Source: Phoronis ovalis (lineage: Eukaryota; Phoronida; Phoronidae). Taken from it: a DNA stretch of 19,956 nucleotides. Positions within the stretch are counted from its first letter, which is position 1; each line of letters begins with the position of its first letter. Shown here one piece after another: positions 7,700 to 19,844 of the stretch. The stretch spans positions 1-19,956 of the forward strand of contig JAOXYB010009789.1 in the NCBI GenBank assembly GCA_028565635.1, given 5' to 3'. Under the pieces are notes generated by a model. That model did no database searches. It saw nothing but the letters and a program-made list of their open reading frames with translations, and had not been told where the DNA came from. Made by a program: the position numbers and the translations under genes.

Positions 7700-9220
7700 A
7701 TAACTTTCCAGGATGGAATTTTTTTAAAATCAGGTAAAATCTGCTTTGCAGATACTAAATTCAGGGTTAAACGAGTGCAAAACGGTTGGAAGTTAATCTT
7801 ATATATAGCAGTCCTATTTTGATAAGAATCAGAACGAAAGCATGCTCTTGTTTTTTTATTTCTTAAACATCAAAAGCTCAGAAATAATTCAATTTCAGCT
7901 TTTCTCATTCATAAAAAAATCCATGCCTATCCTATATGATAATAAGCAAGAACTTTCAATTTTTCTTGCATATATATTTCTATATTAGCATATTGATCGT
8001 TTTTGCCTCGTTTTGTTGATACCTAGTCGACCTTAAAAATAAAGTAAAAAATCATGTAGATTGTTTTTTGAAACAATTTTAATTTCCATGGTTAATGTTT
8101 CACAGTAGCCATAAAATGTAAAGTGACCTCCGTTATCTCTAGTCGAATTATGTAAGTTGACCTTCAGTATCTATGAAGCATACCATGTCGTGACCATGGC
8201 TAACATCAGGTCTTGACCTACTCTCGGGGCATGTGTAGAGTTATTAATATGAATCAGTGTATAACATTTTAGCTGTATATTCAGTATATTGTACGTACCT
8301 CAGCTTAGCGTGTAGAAAAGCTTATGTAAATAATTGCTTAAAAAAACTTTTTATATATTATTTTGACTACCTGTTAAGAAATAAGTAGGCTTAATAAATT
8401 GCTACTGTACTATCATGATGTCAAATACGTTGGTGATGAAATTTTATTTCATTTAGGGTTCTTTTTAGTTATTAAGGGTAAATTTAAAATATTCTTATAT
8501 TTTTTTACACTACTGGGCTCTGCTTCGAATTGTTATGCCATATAATTTTATCACTTGGTCAGTGCTACAATGCAATTTATCATTTTAAATGATACTTTTT
8601 AAATTTGATTTCTGTGCCATAATACGCGTATCTTTGTTTGGAATTTTAATTTTATGTAAAAAGTATAAACATTTTATCTGTGTCGTAAAATCTATACGAA
8701 TACTTTTAGCAAGTTTTCCATCTCCTGGTCATTGTACAGTGTGACCCATGGTTGACCACTGGTTGACATCAGATACTTGAAGTATGCACAATGCTGTTTA
8801 TTTTACTGAGACGAAAATGGTACCTTATTTTTCTTTTATTCAGCCAGTATGGAGCGTTTAAAAATATTAGCTTTACACACTTTTTACGAAAATGTTTAGA
8901 TACTTATTTATATGCATGTGCTTGTGTAAAAAGTTAAGGCTTGTATTATAGTAAGCTAGCGGCATTTTATAAACTATTCCTGGCTTGTTTAAGTATATTT
9001 TGTTTAAATCAAGTAGTTTTTAAGTTTGTATGAATGAGATTCCCACTTTGTCCGTGAATTCGGAAGTGCCATATTTTGTGGGGTGTAATTTGTTGGGCAT
9101 TTGTAGCATGTAGCAACTCCTTTAGTTTAGTAATATTATTAATTATGATGTTTTCTGTACATGTTTTTTCATAATGTATACAATTTTTTCATCATTTGTC
9201 AATAAATTAGTCATTTTTAT
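7700..9220 (+). other. Putative 3' UTR of the bZIP gene
   Basis: AT-rich sequence after the stop. AATAAA signals lie at 8038-8043 (followed by a T/G-rich run), 8393-8398 (followed by GTTGGTG) and 9201-9206, so the end could fall near 8060, 8420 or 9220. If the longer forms are used, the UTR contains two Pumilio-type sites, TGTATATT (8274-8281) and TGTAAATA (8325-8332), and a Brd-box-like AGCTTTA (8869-8875). Three TGACCT half-sites (8124, 8158, 8214) also occur within 100 bp and may instead be DNA elements downstream of a short transcript. Confidence 0.45.
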
Positions 9221-11861
9221 TATATAGAGAAATCTAATATTTTTGTTTTCCGTGAATATCAAGGGACGACGTTTTAAATCATCATAATAAGAAATTGTAC
9301 ACCATGTGTACCATGACGTGGTCATGTTTAATGACTATCAAGAAAACCTCATGTAAGAAATCACCTGCGTTTAGGGTAATCACACTCTGACAACATCATG
9401 AAGTTGTTTCTAAGAGGATCATGTATCGTACGCAGTTGGTGATGTGACAGCACTGGGTCCCTGACAGCTGATTTATAATTATAGACAATGTTTTCTCGTA
9501 GATAATATTTCGAGTTTATATCATAACAAATCAAGATGTAATTTTGAAAACAACTGAAAATGATCTATTTTGAAAAGCCTTTTAAATAGGAATCGTGATA
9601 AATAATAACTCAAATTTAACAACTCCGCTGCCATGGCACCAATGTAAAGGGAAATGAATGCCCATCACGCGGCCGGACTGCTGAGCCTTGATCCACTTAA
9701 TACGGCACAAGATGTGATTGTCCTGTGTACTCGAAATGTTTTACATCCTGACACTGTTATGTTCCGTTTGTTATGATTGACTGGTCAAGTAAAGACTAGT
9801 GAGTGCAGGGGATGTTACATAGGCAAAACAGAGAAGCTCCGTTCACTAGACCGGCACTTATCGTGTTAGAAACAATTATTAGGGCGTTGAGATTAAACAG
9901 GTAAAATATTTGGTTGGTACAACGGCAAAATAATTCCTACAATTTCAAAAACTGTTGTAATTATTAAAGAGCTGTGTTACTTGGTGAATGATATGCCAGT
10001 ATGGTATTTTATTGTATGGTATTGGTACATGTATTTAAAACTGCTGTCTTTTTTGTTTTGTGTGGAAATAATCATAAACAATTGGATTGAATTGTCTCCA
10101 CCCAAGATATTATTCATATAAATTATATACTGCCCTTGCTTCCACCCAGTAATGGAGTCATTAATATTATCTTCCTGTATCAAGGTATCAGTGTGTGACT
10201 TGCAACTTAAGCTGCCATTTGTCTTATACATCATATTGTGCAAGAAGATAATCGGTATATAATCATATTTTTATATTTTGTATTAATCTAACGGTTTTGC
10301 ACTTGTAACTAGAGCATTCCTATATATTAAATATACACTGTAGCTGAAACCAAATAAATGCATAATTTTTTTAAGATTTGGTTTCGTAATGATTTATAAT
10401 TTGTACACACGTTCATTTGGTCATAAAAAGTACATATCAGTTGTCATGTGATAACTCTGTAAATATGTTTACTTCAGTAAACTATGTGACATGTATCAGA
10501 GTTGTCCACGTAACCTTTACACAGCATTTCTTTGGGGTTGTGTTGGTATTTTTGTTACTAACAAATATTTACATAATGGCTCTACTGATATATATTTTAT
10601 CGTTTTTTGCACCTCAAACAAACATGTCATCTTTTTAAACTGCTATTGACACAAAAACTAAGTTACACACTTGAAGTGATCAACTGATATTATATAAAAG
10701 TACTCATAAATCATCTTCATAAACAGAAAGCCGAGTAACTGTATGCATGTAGGTCCCGGATGTAGGTGTTCATCTATTAAGCAACCTTAGTTGTTATCCC
10801 AGTACTCTTATTACACAGCCATAAAAATATCGTTTGATACAGAGAAAAAAAACGAATTTATGTGTTCATTTGTAAGTTTTGAATATTATAAAAATACGCA
10901 TTGCGTTTGTAGGACTAACAAAGATGCATTTATATCAACCTAGAAAAATACCTTTAGAATTCGGTGGTCACAATGCTGTTATTCTTCCACCTCCGCGTGT
11001 CCGTGTAAATTATTTATTTATAACTCGCAAAATCCTAACTCAACTGAAAAACAACTGACCTCATTGATATTACGCCCGTTGTTATACACTCGATGTAATA
11101 TTTACAAAAACCTTTAACGATTAAAAGCGCTTATATATATAAATCACACTGAATAGTCATATATTAAAGTGCAGAAAGGCCGATGACCTGCACTTAATAA
11201 CTACACCTGTTATACAATCAAGCAGGTATGTTGACAACATTTTTAACAATTTCAGATAATGATAAAAACAACTAATTAATGGCATTCGGTATGGATGATA
11301 TATGCAGTGCTTAGGTAAATTAAATTAAATACGTCGTGTCCATTTTTGGCGATTGTAATATAAAATTACACGAGCATTATCATTGTTAAACGTTATTTTC
11401 TACATAAAGCGCACTCTTAAAAACATGGGTATTCATACATTGCACGACAAAAATAGGAAATTAGACTAGGCAAGATCTACAAACCAATAATAATACGTGC
11501 ATTAGTAACAAAGTCGAGTACATGCATGAATAACACCAATTCTCAACTAGCCTGTTTGTTTTTTCCAAGCTTGCTTTTAATGGCATCCATTACCCCTAAA
11601 GAAAATCAGAGCCTACTAGTTAAAGCTGAGTAAACCGAAAGGCTGTACGTGTTAACATATCTCCATACAATGCATTAACTCTTGTGTATTTTTTCGTGTG
11701 ATTATGTATAAAAAATATCTTATAAAATTACAAAGATCTAAAAAAAATTCGAAATTAATAATACCAAAAAGAAATCGAGTAAAATATATAAACTCAATTT
11801 GGCAGCAGTAAGCTTAAGACATAAAATAAACGACAACGCTGGGTGCAACATTAGACGATCT
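9221..11861. other. Non-coding stretch, nothing recognised
   Basis: No gene, RNA gene or mobile element is recognised. The open frames here are short and AT-driven. A slightly GC-richer patch at about 9630-9860 has no long open frame on either strand. Confidence 0.5.
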
Positions 11862-11945
11862 CTGTACCACTATCTGTACCACTATCTGTACCACTATCTG
11901 TACCACTATCTGTACCACTATCTGTACCACTATCTGTACCACTAT
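11862..11945. repeat. 12-bp tandem repeat, seven exact copies
   Basis: CTGTACCACTAT is repeated seven times without a mismatch. The unit contains the palindrome GTAC. On the minus strand the array reads as an open frame of Ile-Val-Val-Gln repeats, a by-product of a period divisible by three. The perfect identity implies recent expansion, and the array is probably length-polymorphic. Confidence 0.97.
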
Positions 11946-14900
11946 ATTTAAATTTGAGAAAATGCTTGCCAATCTGCTGTATCCCTTTCTATGCATTTGT
12001 GGTGTACGTTCTATATTTTTGGGTAACCAAAACACAGTGATTGGAGTTTATTAGTCTTGCATGTATTCATTTTGACAACCCTTTATACTCAGTGACCCTT
12101 TCTAATTTAATTCTGAGGAAAGCTGATACAGTGCGGTAAATTATGACAGAGAATCCATTGACATAACAAATAAAATCTATAATAAAATTTGTAATCTGTA
12201 CCTATGTCCCTACGACCAAGCAACCCGTTTTAAACATTGAACTACCAACCTTTACTTACTGGTTCACACCATAAATTAGTAACTGTTCAGATTTAAGGCT
12301 TTTGTTTTGAGTAAATGTGGACTCTCAGAATTGTCTGTCGCTGTTTTATGTATAACGTTTGCTAATCAGTTATAACATAATCAAAAAATACTATCTCAGC
12401 AAATTGCACTATAGAATATCATGAAATGATACGTCGCAATTTTTAATAAAAAAATACGCAACTGTCGCCAGGGTTTCCGGAAAAATATGCATTAATAATT
12501 GTAGTTAAATTACAGTTACACTGACATTGCGCTTCAAGTAATAATTCTATGTGGTAAACTGCGCTTCTCATTGGCAATTACTCAATTTCTATTACATGTT
12601 TGTAACCACTAAATCTCCAGTATCATGTAATCTTGGCAAAAACAACTGGATACTGTAAAAATAGAATATTATATGTACCCTTATGAGCGAAAACAGAACA
12701 GAGATACGCAAACAGATTATAATTTTAATTTACATTAACGCACTGCTGAGAGGGTGAAAATTTCGGGGCGAAAGTATCATGTACCAATTCTTTTCGCAAC
12801 CAAAACACTTAATTATGTTTTTCTACACAAAAAAAATTGCTAGTAAACCGCTGCGGGTTCCGAACTATTATGTCCACAAGACAGCTGCATGTCTTTGGTC
12901 AAATAGCAAAACATTCGCTAAGGTGTGGTGATTTGAAAACCTTTTGCAAGATACATGCGACATCCATCAAACAACAGTACATATACATTTTGTAGAAAAT
13001 GAACTTGGGCTATTGGATACAGTACGCATTGGCGTTTTATTGATCTAATTCCTTATAGGGTTCTGGACACTGAAAAACAACATGGACTATATATGTGCTC
13101 TTTATTGACTGGAAAAAAAATTGACCAACTACTAATATATTAAAATATTTACTGTACATGCAGGTTACATAAATTTATTTTCTTAGTAGGAACACTACTT
13201 CAACGATACACGCGTTTGATATTTCCCTGGTCGGCTTTTGCAATGCGATAAAGCATTGCACAATAGCAAGGACACTGGGTGCTCTTCTTCGTCTGCACAA
13301 GCTATAATTGTTTTGTATTACATTCACAACTATGTCTTTTAATGTTAACATGGTGGTTATAAAGGAATAATGAAATAGTTGATGAGGCAAGGGAAACAAT
13401 TTTTAACTATAGCCAATACCCTGTTATTTGAACAAAAACTACTATAAATAAAAGATATAGGATGCATCAAACGATTTATCGTTTTTGAAAGATTGCATTG
13501 TCGGCTTTTCAAAACCTTTCACTATTATGCAGTACCAGCTATGTTATCCGAGATGATAATGTAAGGGATTCAGGATCCGGCCTGTCATAATGTAGCGTTA
13601 CCATAGCTTGTTACTCGTAAACGTATCCATTTCATTGATGTACGACAATTATATACCTGTTTAAGGCATCTACATCGCACCCACCTGCTCAAATCATGTT
13701 TAAACTACTCAAATGTTTTAGTAATATTTTTTGCTTGACGTATCTCTAGGGGCCCACAGAAAATGACCTATGGCCTTGGAATATGCATACACATTTTCAT
13801 GGATTTTCATCGACAGCAAATGTCCTCGTGAAACAGAGCATGCTAATGGGAATGGACAGTTAAAAAGTATTGGTCATCTGATAGCCTTATTATATGCCCC
13901 ACATTGTATTTAAAAGAACTCAATACAACTCTTGATGAGTCCACAATACTTTCTTTTCTTTCGTCATACATTGCAAACACTTGTAAAATGTATTATATTC
14001 AAATATTGGCCATTCACTAGATAAAGTTAATATTAGTACGATCGATCGATCTGGTCGATTTTTTCCTCAAAAAGATGTGATTTCCACAGGCATCGCGTAA
14101 CGATAAGTAAACATACAGGGTCCGGACAAAGTAGTTCGGTGAGTAAAATGAGATATAAAAGGCTGATAAGGAGGCAAGAATTTTGATACAACAGAGTTTT
14201 TTTCTTACATACAGTATAGCACTTGTTAACAGGGAGTCGCCTGAAGGCGCTCTTTATCTCTCCAGGCGCACGGTACTACGACAAATGGTACTCTATGAGT
14301 ATTTTCTGATAAAGAAGGGCTGTAAACTGTACACAAAATTTACTAGTGTTCATGAATGAACAGTGAACAGGCGATCATCTTTGTCCAAATTAACATGTTG
14401 CAGTGCACGTCTTTGATGAGATAATATGGGTCCAGTTCTTATCTACTCGTTTTTCACCTTAAAATAAGTGCTGTCATAACTATAAATTTATAAATTTTAT
14501 TGAATTTTTAATGAAGTGAAATACACAAAATGGTGCAATTTATGAAATAAATGCACAGTATGTATTTAAAGATTTTCCTGAGTAGTATAGTAGAAAGGAT
14601 TTTTTTTTAAAAGGTACGTAGAGGCATTCCTTGTTGGAATTGTAAAATTTCAAAATTTTGGGCAGCAGCAATTTTGACATTCATGTTGATAAAAAGTGAT
14701 AAATATACGCAATATGATAAAATAAATCACAGATCATGCGGTCAGGCGACCACCAAAAAAAATAAACTTAATATTTCGGCTAATAAAAAGCATATATGAA
14801 ATACCCCGAAGGCATGCCACCGTAACAAAAACCGGTAGTAACAAAGAGAGCTGCAAGAACCTAATGGCTATGTAACTAGTAATCGTAACAATAAGTTGTT

Positions 14901-15600
14901 TTTATATATTTTCAATCGTAATCATTCACAATATTACGGAATATCAATGTTTGAATTGCCTCAGGGAAAACTAACGTGTGAACAATCATATAATAGATTC
15001 ATCATAATAAGCATTTGTTCAGGCCAGACAGACTTAATAATTGATAGTGGGAACGCCTAAAGACTTTTTACTATTACATAAAGATGACTGGCAGTGGTTT
15101 CATATGTGCATTACATTGGGGCTGCAGAATAGCATTGATTAATCAGTTTGTAAGAATTGCAGGTTTTTCAATAACCACAATTACTAGAGTACACATAGCT
15201 GGAGATCTATGGCTACCATGATAAAAAGTGTTCTTTCTAAGTATTTGTTATTAAATTGACATTACAGTTCATGACAAACATTGTCGACTTAGACGGAGAT
15301 TGTGGGAACATCATTATATGACACCTCATACATATAGGTCTTCTCTGATGGTCATACTTTGTCATGGACACCCTGCTCTGGTCACGTTCCTATAGAAAAC
15401 ACTGTGTATGTTCCCGTCCACTGCATTCGTGCTGTTTAAGCTGCACAAAGTTACAAATATTTGAAAAAATCTACCCTGGTAGTGTTAACTATTCACGAAA
15501 TAAGCAACCTTTATTTACAGGGCACTGAAAAGCTTTCAGTCCGAGTAGGATCTCCAACTTTAAGAAGTTATGCTTAGCAGCACTGGGAAATATCGTTGAG
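11946..15600. other. Non-coding stretch with small hairpins
   Basis: No gene is supported. Structures seen are a perfect inverted repeat TGCAATGC-GATAAA-GCATTGCA (13239-13260), three head-to-tail GATC units (14040-14051), and a small CGCCT-GA-AGGCG hairpin (14238-14249) with a second AGGCGC nearby. The minus-strand frame at 13175-13399 has no recognisable domain. Confidence 0.5.
13239..13260. repeat. Perfect 8-bp inverted repeat with 6-base loop
   Basis: TGCAATGC and GCATTGCA flank GATAAA. It could fold as a short hairpin or be a dimeric protein site. TTGCAATG resembles a C/EBP half-site. No associated gene is seen. Confidence 0.5.
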
Positions 15601-15705
15601 TTACGATTCCGTAAATACTTACGATTCCATAACTCTGTAAAGATGCTTACAGTTACGATTTTTTTTTCTGACAACACATTTTTCCGTAATTCCTGATTTA
15701 CGGAA
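15601..15705. repeat. TTACGATTCC repeat cluster with inverted arms
   Basis: TTACGATTCCGTAA (15601-15614) is followed by TTACGATTCCATAA (15619-15632) at an 18-base offset and by a third TTACGATT at 15653-15660. Inverted counterparts follow: TTCCGTAA (15682-15689) and TTACGGAA (15698-15705) form an 8-bp stem with an 8-base loop, and ATTTACGGAAT near 15696-15706 is the reverse complement of ATTCCGTAAAT near 15606-15616. It looks like a decayed repeat or foldback element. The minus-strand open frame crossing it (15489-15677) is not considered a gene. Confidence 0.6.
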
Positions 15706-18700
15706 TTGTAGCTTTACAGTGTTTCCGAAAACAGGCCTAGATAGAACTTATATATGTATGGTAATTTAAAACTGAAGGGACTGCTATTTGTATTATGTTG
15801 TTTTTGCATACCTGTATGTCACATAGGAAATTGTAAAATACATGTGTAATAGCAAGATTTATCTGAAAGCAATGTAGAAACTTAAATTATTATTTTTAAA
15901 AATCAGATTAGGTTTATCTTTAAGCATGGATATCTTCTTACGTTTTTGAGTTATATAATTTTTTTAACGTGCGTGCTGCTGTAAATAAATGTGTGATTAA
16001 GTATGCAGTAATATAACACAAAAGAAAGTAAAAACAAAAATAAATAAAAAGATATCATCAAAATGATAATGTTACTGCTGACGAATAATGATCGATACGC
16101 TTCATGTTAGTAAGGACGGGTTAAATTTAGCCTCATTGCAAAGAAGCACAATTAAAACATATAATGATAATTCCAATCCGCTGACCTGCGCCTAAAGGCC
16201 AGATCTTGACCTGTAAGTAATTACAAACTGTGAAATCGATGAAAAGATGAATTAAGGAAAACCTTTATTTTTAGCAAGATTTGAAATATACAGAGAAAGA
16301 TTTAATAACATACAGTTATAATTAATTCATTAAGAGGTATAATTACACGAATTTAACCACTTTATTAGTTTAGCGACCGTAAATATGTCTTTTCAGAATT
16401 GTTAAAAAAAGAAAACCAAATCAACTTGACATCAATTACATACAGATTGGAAAATTGTTTTCTGCTTCAAGCTCATTCACGAAATAACAAGAATAACATG
16501 CTTCTGATGAATCAAAAACTTGTACAACAGTACCGTGTTTATACAATGCACAGTACTAATAGTCCCTGTCACAAATGTCCACTGTCATAAATATTGCTAT
16601 ATGATGAATATTTTAAGTAGCTCCTTCCTACCAGTAACTTCTAATGTTTGTAGCTCATCAAAATTTCCAACTTTACATGTTTTAATAAAGTGATGTGTAT
16701 GCATTTTTTGTTCGTTTGTTCTCTAGGCATTTAAATGACAGAACAACAACGAAGTAATTATCAGAGGTGAAGCAATTGACATTTATTATCTTTATCATAT
16801 TAACGAAGGCTGCTACTATGAGATGTTGAAAACGAATAAATAATTAAACGCGTACTTGATTGGATCAAATTAAGAATAAATATTTTAAAGTATAGTGAGA
16901 TTCCCAAGCAACTGTGTTGTGGTTTGACATATGTAAGTTTATATTAATAACATGTTACAGTTATATATGTATGCCGTTTTTGTATCTTACTTTTCACAAT
17001 AATTATTTTAAAAATTTCAATGCAGTTTTTATAACGTTTAAATTTTTCGTTGCATATGTAACAATCTAAATAAAATTCAAAAGAAATTATTTTACCTAAT
17101 TATTTATGACAAAACAAGTTAAAAAATGTCGTTATTTAAGTTTTTAGTGGAAATAATTCCTTTACCTATAGTAAAATGATTATACAAATACTGACCTGAT
17201 ACTGAGGGTCATTTTCATTGAATTTACACTTTTGCACTCTACAATTACGCAATTCTATATACAAAAAAAGATTTAATGAGTTCATGACCCGGGTTTCATT
17301 AGCCTTGAACTGAACTTCACAGATATCACTAATTCTTCTGTTACATTATAAAATTATATATCGGAACACATGTGACATATTATAACACTGATGAAGGTCA
17401 AATAAATAATCTGATTTTAAAAACCTGATCAGGGATTTTTAGAAAACAACCCTTGCAAATCAATGATGTTAGTGTTTTGTCACTTTTAAGTTTTGATTCT
17501 CTTATTTTATAACTAAGAGAAAAAAATCGGAGTAAAAATACTGCAGAAATGTCAAAAATGTCCTTAATTTTGTTTTTACCAAGGATATATTGTTTTTACG
17601 ATATAAAAGTAACACAAAGAATGAAACATTGGAGAAACTCCAAATCATATATTCCTATATCGTCATTCTGAAGTAAATGAAGTTGAAATAAAGAAAATAA
17701 ATAAAGGTTAAGGAAAAAACACGTCCTCTTCTTACAAAGAAAGAGATCCTAATTATTCTAGTAAATTAAAAACAGTCTAATTATAAGTATACACTAGGCG
17801 TCCTTTACTTTATATTACATTGTGTATCCTCAACCAATCGGAAGCGTTGTAACAAGTTCAAAGCTATTCATAACAAGTATGTAATCTGATACTACCATTC
17901 ATAAAGTGTAATAGCAAATCGCAGGATTGCAACAAGAAAGAAATGTCACATCATTGTGGCTTTTAAAAATATTTAAGACCACTAAAGAAATTTAAGTATA
18001 CTATATGCAAATAAACCATAGTGTGACTAAACAATGGAAATTGCATAGAAATTAAATGAAGAAAATTATCTATAATTATACTTTATTTTTATTTCTCTCG
18101 GAACTGTAATAAGATTAAATAAAAACATTAATTTGTTATAAAAATACATTTAAATTTCACAATTTTATGAAATATAACGTGGAATATTATATATTTTTTT
18201 ATAAAATACAGAAAATTCTGAAAAAGGGGGTTACTACAAATTGATGAAGGCCAGTGTGAATAAATAACAATATATATGTAGTAGCATGAAATTAATAATA
18301 ATACTTATGTATTACTCATATAAATATTAGTTGTTTTAATAACATTTACATAGTTGCACGAATTTAGGATGTTTACTTCAAAAGTATAATCATATATATT
18401 ACAGAGTAATACCAGAATAGCCACACAGCAGATGTGTCTGCATTGTACACCGATGACATTGGTATTTTATTATCACTTACCCTTAACCATCAGCAAACAT
18501 ATAATCCTATATAAACAAACTTTATAATCCAATGCAAAATATAGGAAAGCAGAAGCTACACCACGCACTCAGTTTCACTAAATTTAATACCGCATGGATG
18601 ATGCCATAGAGTGCATCTTAGTGTGTTTTTTTAGAAAATCTTTAGCTTGGGTTATACCACAGAAATTTCAAAAGTTTTGTTTTTTGTAATAAAAAGATAA

Positions 18701-19032
18701 GATGTTGAGTAAGTTATTATCATTGTTCTAATAATCCCGTGCGTTTGTGGTGGAGTATTATCATTCCATGAAGTCTTCCGTTATCACTTGTTGGCAAAAA
18801 TAGGATTCACACGTTAACATTGCTGCAAAACAAGTAATAAGGCATTGAAATTTATCACCCTACTCACATTTTGTGTATACATTCTGTAGATCTCTGTACA
18901 CCGCATTCATGCATTGAACTTTCAAACAATTTTCAAAATCACGTAATTTTGGCATGCAACTCGAGAATTCGTGTTGTTTTTTTTCAAATATGGATCTACC
19001 GGAGAAGTTATAGCAATTCATCACGTCCTGTA
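15706..19032. other. Very AT-rich non-coding stretch
   Basis: No gene is recognised. The DNA is strongly AT-rich, with frequent stops in all frames and many short A/T runs. The longest frames (16399-16590 and 18871-19059, plus strand) are short, begin at non-ATG or weak starts, and have no motif. Confidence 0.5.
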
Positions 19033-19250
19033 CTATATTTTATAATCGAAACTGCATAGTAAGAATTTCAACTTTTGCATCGAAAATCTTGGATCATTCA
19101 TATCGGGTTTCATATCAACTTTTCCCGACGTCTTTAGTCTACTGCTTGGTGAATAGAGCAATTTATGACTAAAATTTAACAACCAGTATGTGCAGTAAAA
19201 TAACTTCTTAGCTAAAGAACTTGAAACTAAAACTTTAACATCGTACTCAC

Positions 19251-19422
19251 CTATTTCACGACTTACATCTGCTGCAGCTATGAGTTTAAATCTGATCACA
19301 ATATTGCTTATGTTAAACTGATTTATTGTTATAAAGTCAATGACCATTTGTATTACATCTGTTACATAAGATATTGTATAACAGCTCTCTGCAAGACTGA
19401 AAACCTCTGAGTGCCCCGACAT
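19251..19422 (-). pseudogene. Possible VWA-domain exon or relic
   Basis: A 129-codon minus-strand frame (19033-19422) begins directly after CTAG, a usable acceptor. Its first ~57 codons resemble the N-terminal part of a von Willebrand factor A domain: EVFSLAESCYTI where VWA domains have a hydrophobic strand then DxSxS, followed by a VIDFI helix, then QFNISN and VIRFKLIA (compare the usual F-x-I-x(4)-V-R-x-G-L-I). Two strong donors follow on the minus strand: GTAAGT with exon end at 19267 (156-nt exon) and GTGAGT with exon end at 19251 (172-nt exon). The resemblance fades after them, which fits an exon boundary. The metal-binding DxSxS reads AESCY, so the first Asp and last Ser are missing. 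I found no second VWA exon further along, so it may be a relic or one exon of a gene outside the window. The assignment rests on pattern similarity only. Confidence 0.35.
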
Positions 19423-19429
19423 CTAGTGG
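19417..19429 (-). promoter_or_regulatory. CTCF-like motif (one mismatch)
   Basis: Read on the minus strand, CCACTAGATGTCG matches the CTCF core CCASYAGRKGGC except for T in place of the second G of GGC. It overlaps the start of the VWA-like frame. Confidence 0.25.
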
Positions 19430-19582
19430 TGTTATTAGACTAGACTCCCCAGCTTCGCATACATTAATACATTGTCATGGTATATTTTACAGCTTGGTTT
19501 TTATGTTAAAAAAACATGAATCAACCATGTGAATTGAGCCTAAAGTTTTTTCAGCTGCAAGTAATGAAATGCTTCAGTTATG

Positions 19583-19620
19583 TTCTATACTAGTGCATTT
19601 TTAAATGGACTAGTATAGAA
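19583..19620. repeat. 38-bp near-perfect palindrome
   Basis: TTCTATACTAGT (19583-19594) is followed by its exact reverse complement ACTAGTATAGAA (19609-19620). The 14 bases between them are themselves self-complementary (CATTT-TT-AAATG) apart from one G-G pair. The whole can fold into an 18-base-pair-scale hairpin with a two-base loop. It may be a foldback element, a cruciform-forming site or the end of a MITE. Confidence 0.85.
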
Positions 19621-19831
19621 TATAGTACCATGGCCCATAAGAGCCTCTTATTTGCCCGCTTTCATTGTATTTATTCCGCATCCATATCATTCATTCCGCT
19701 GTAACATATTAAGTAACTAAACACAGTTATAATTATAATTTCTTATAAATTGATTTTGACGTGTGGTGTTGGGGGCTGCCTATTTCGACTGTTTCACCAA
19801 TTACAGTCCACCGTTAAATACGATCAATGAC

Positions 19832-19844
19832 CGCCATCTAGTGA
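19832..19844 (-). promoter_or_regulatory. CTCF-like motif
   Basis: The minus strand reads TCACTAGATGGCG. All positions of CCASYAGRKGGC match except the first base (T for C). It has the same orientation as the related motif at 19417-19429, about 415 bases away. Confidence 0.3.

Noticed and set aside
11862-11945. CRISPR array
   Set aside because: Units are contiguous 12-mers without spacers, in a eukaryotic context.
11814-12035. Minus-strand frame encoding Ile-Val-Val-Gln repeats
   Set aside because: It exists only because the 12-bp tandem repeat is divisible by three. The flanks lack coding features.
12850-12880. GGTTCCGAAC-like sequence considered as a tRNA T-arm or B-box
   Set aside because: No matching acceptor, D-arm or anticodon stem around it. 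No tRNA or tRNA-derived SINE is supported.
13175-13399. Minus-strand frame with a CRRRRAPS stretch, considered as a transposase fragment
   Set aside because: No catalytic motif, terminal repeats or recognisable transposase block.
2213-19369. Scattered TTATGTAA/TTACATAA words (for example 2213, 4681, 8147, 8322, 13165, 15074, 19360)
   Set aside because: They match PAR-type targets, but such AT-rich octamers are expected several times in DNA of this composition. Only those clustered with other elements are reported.
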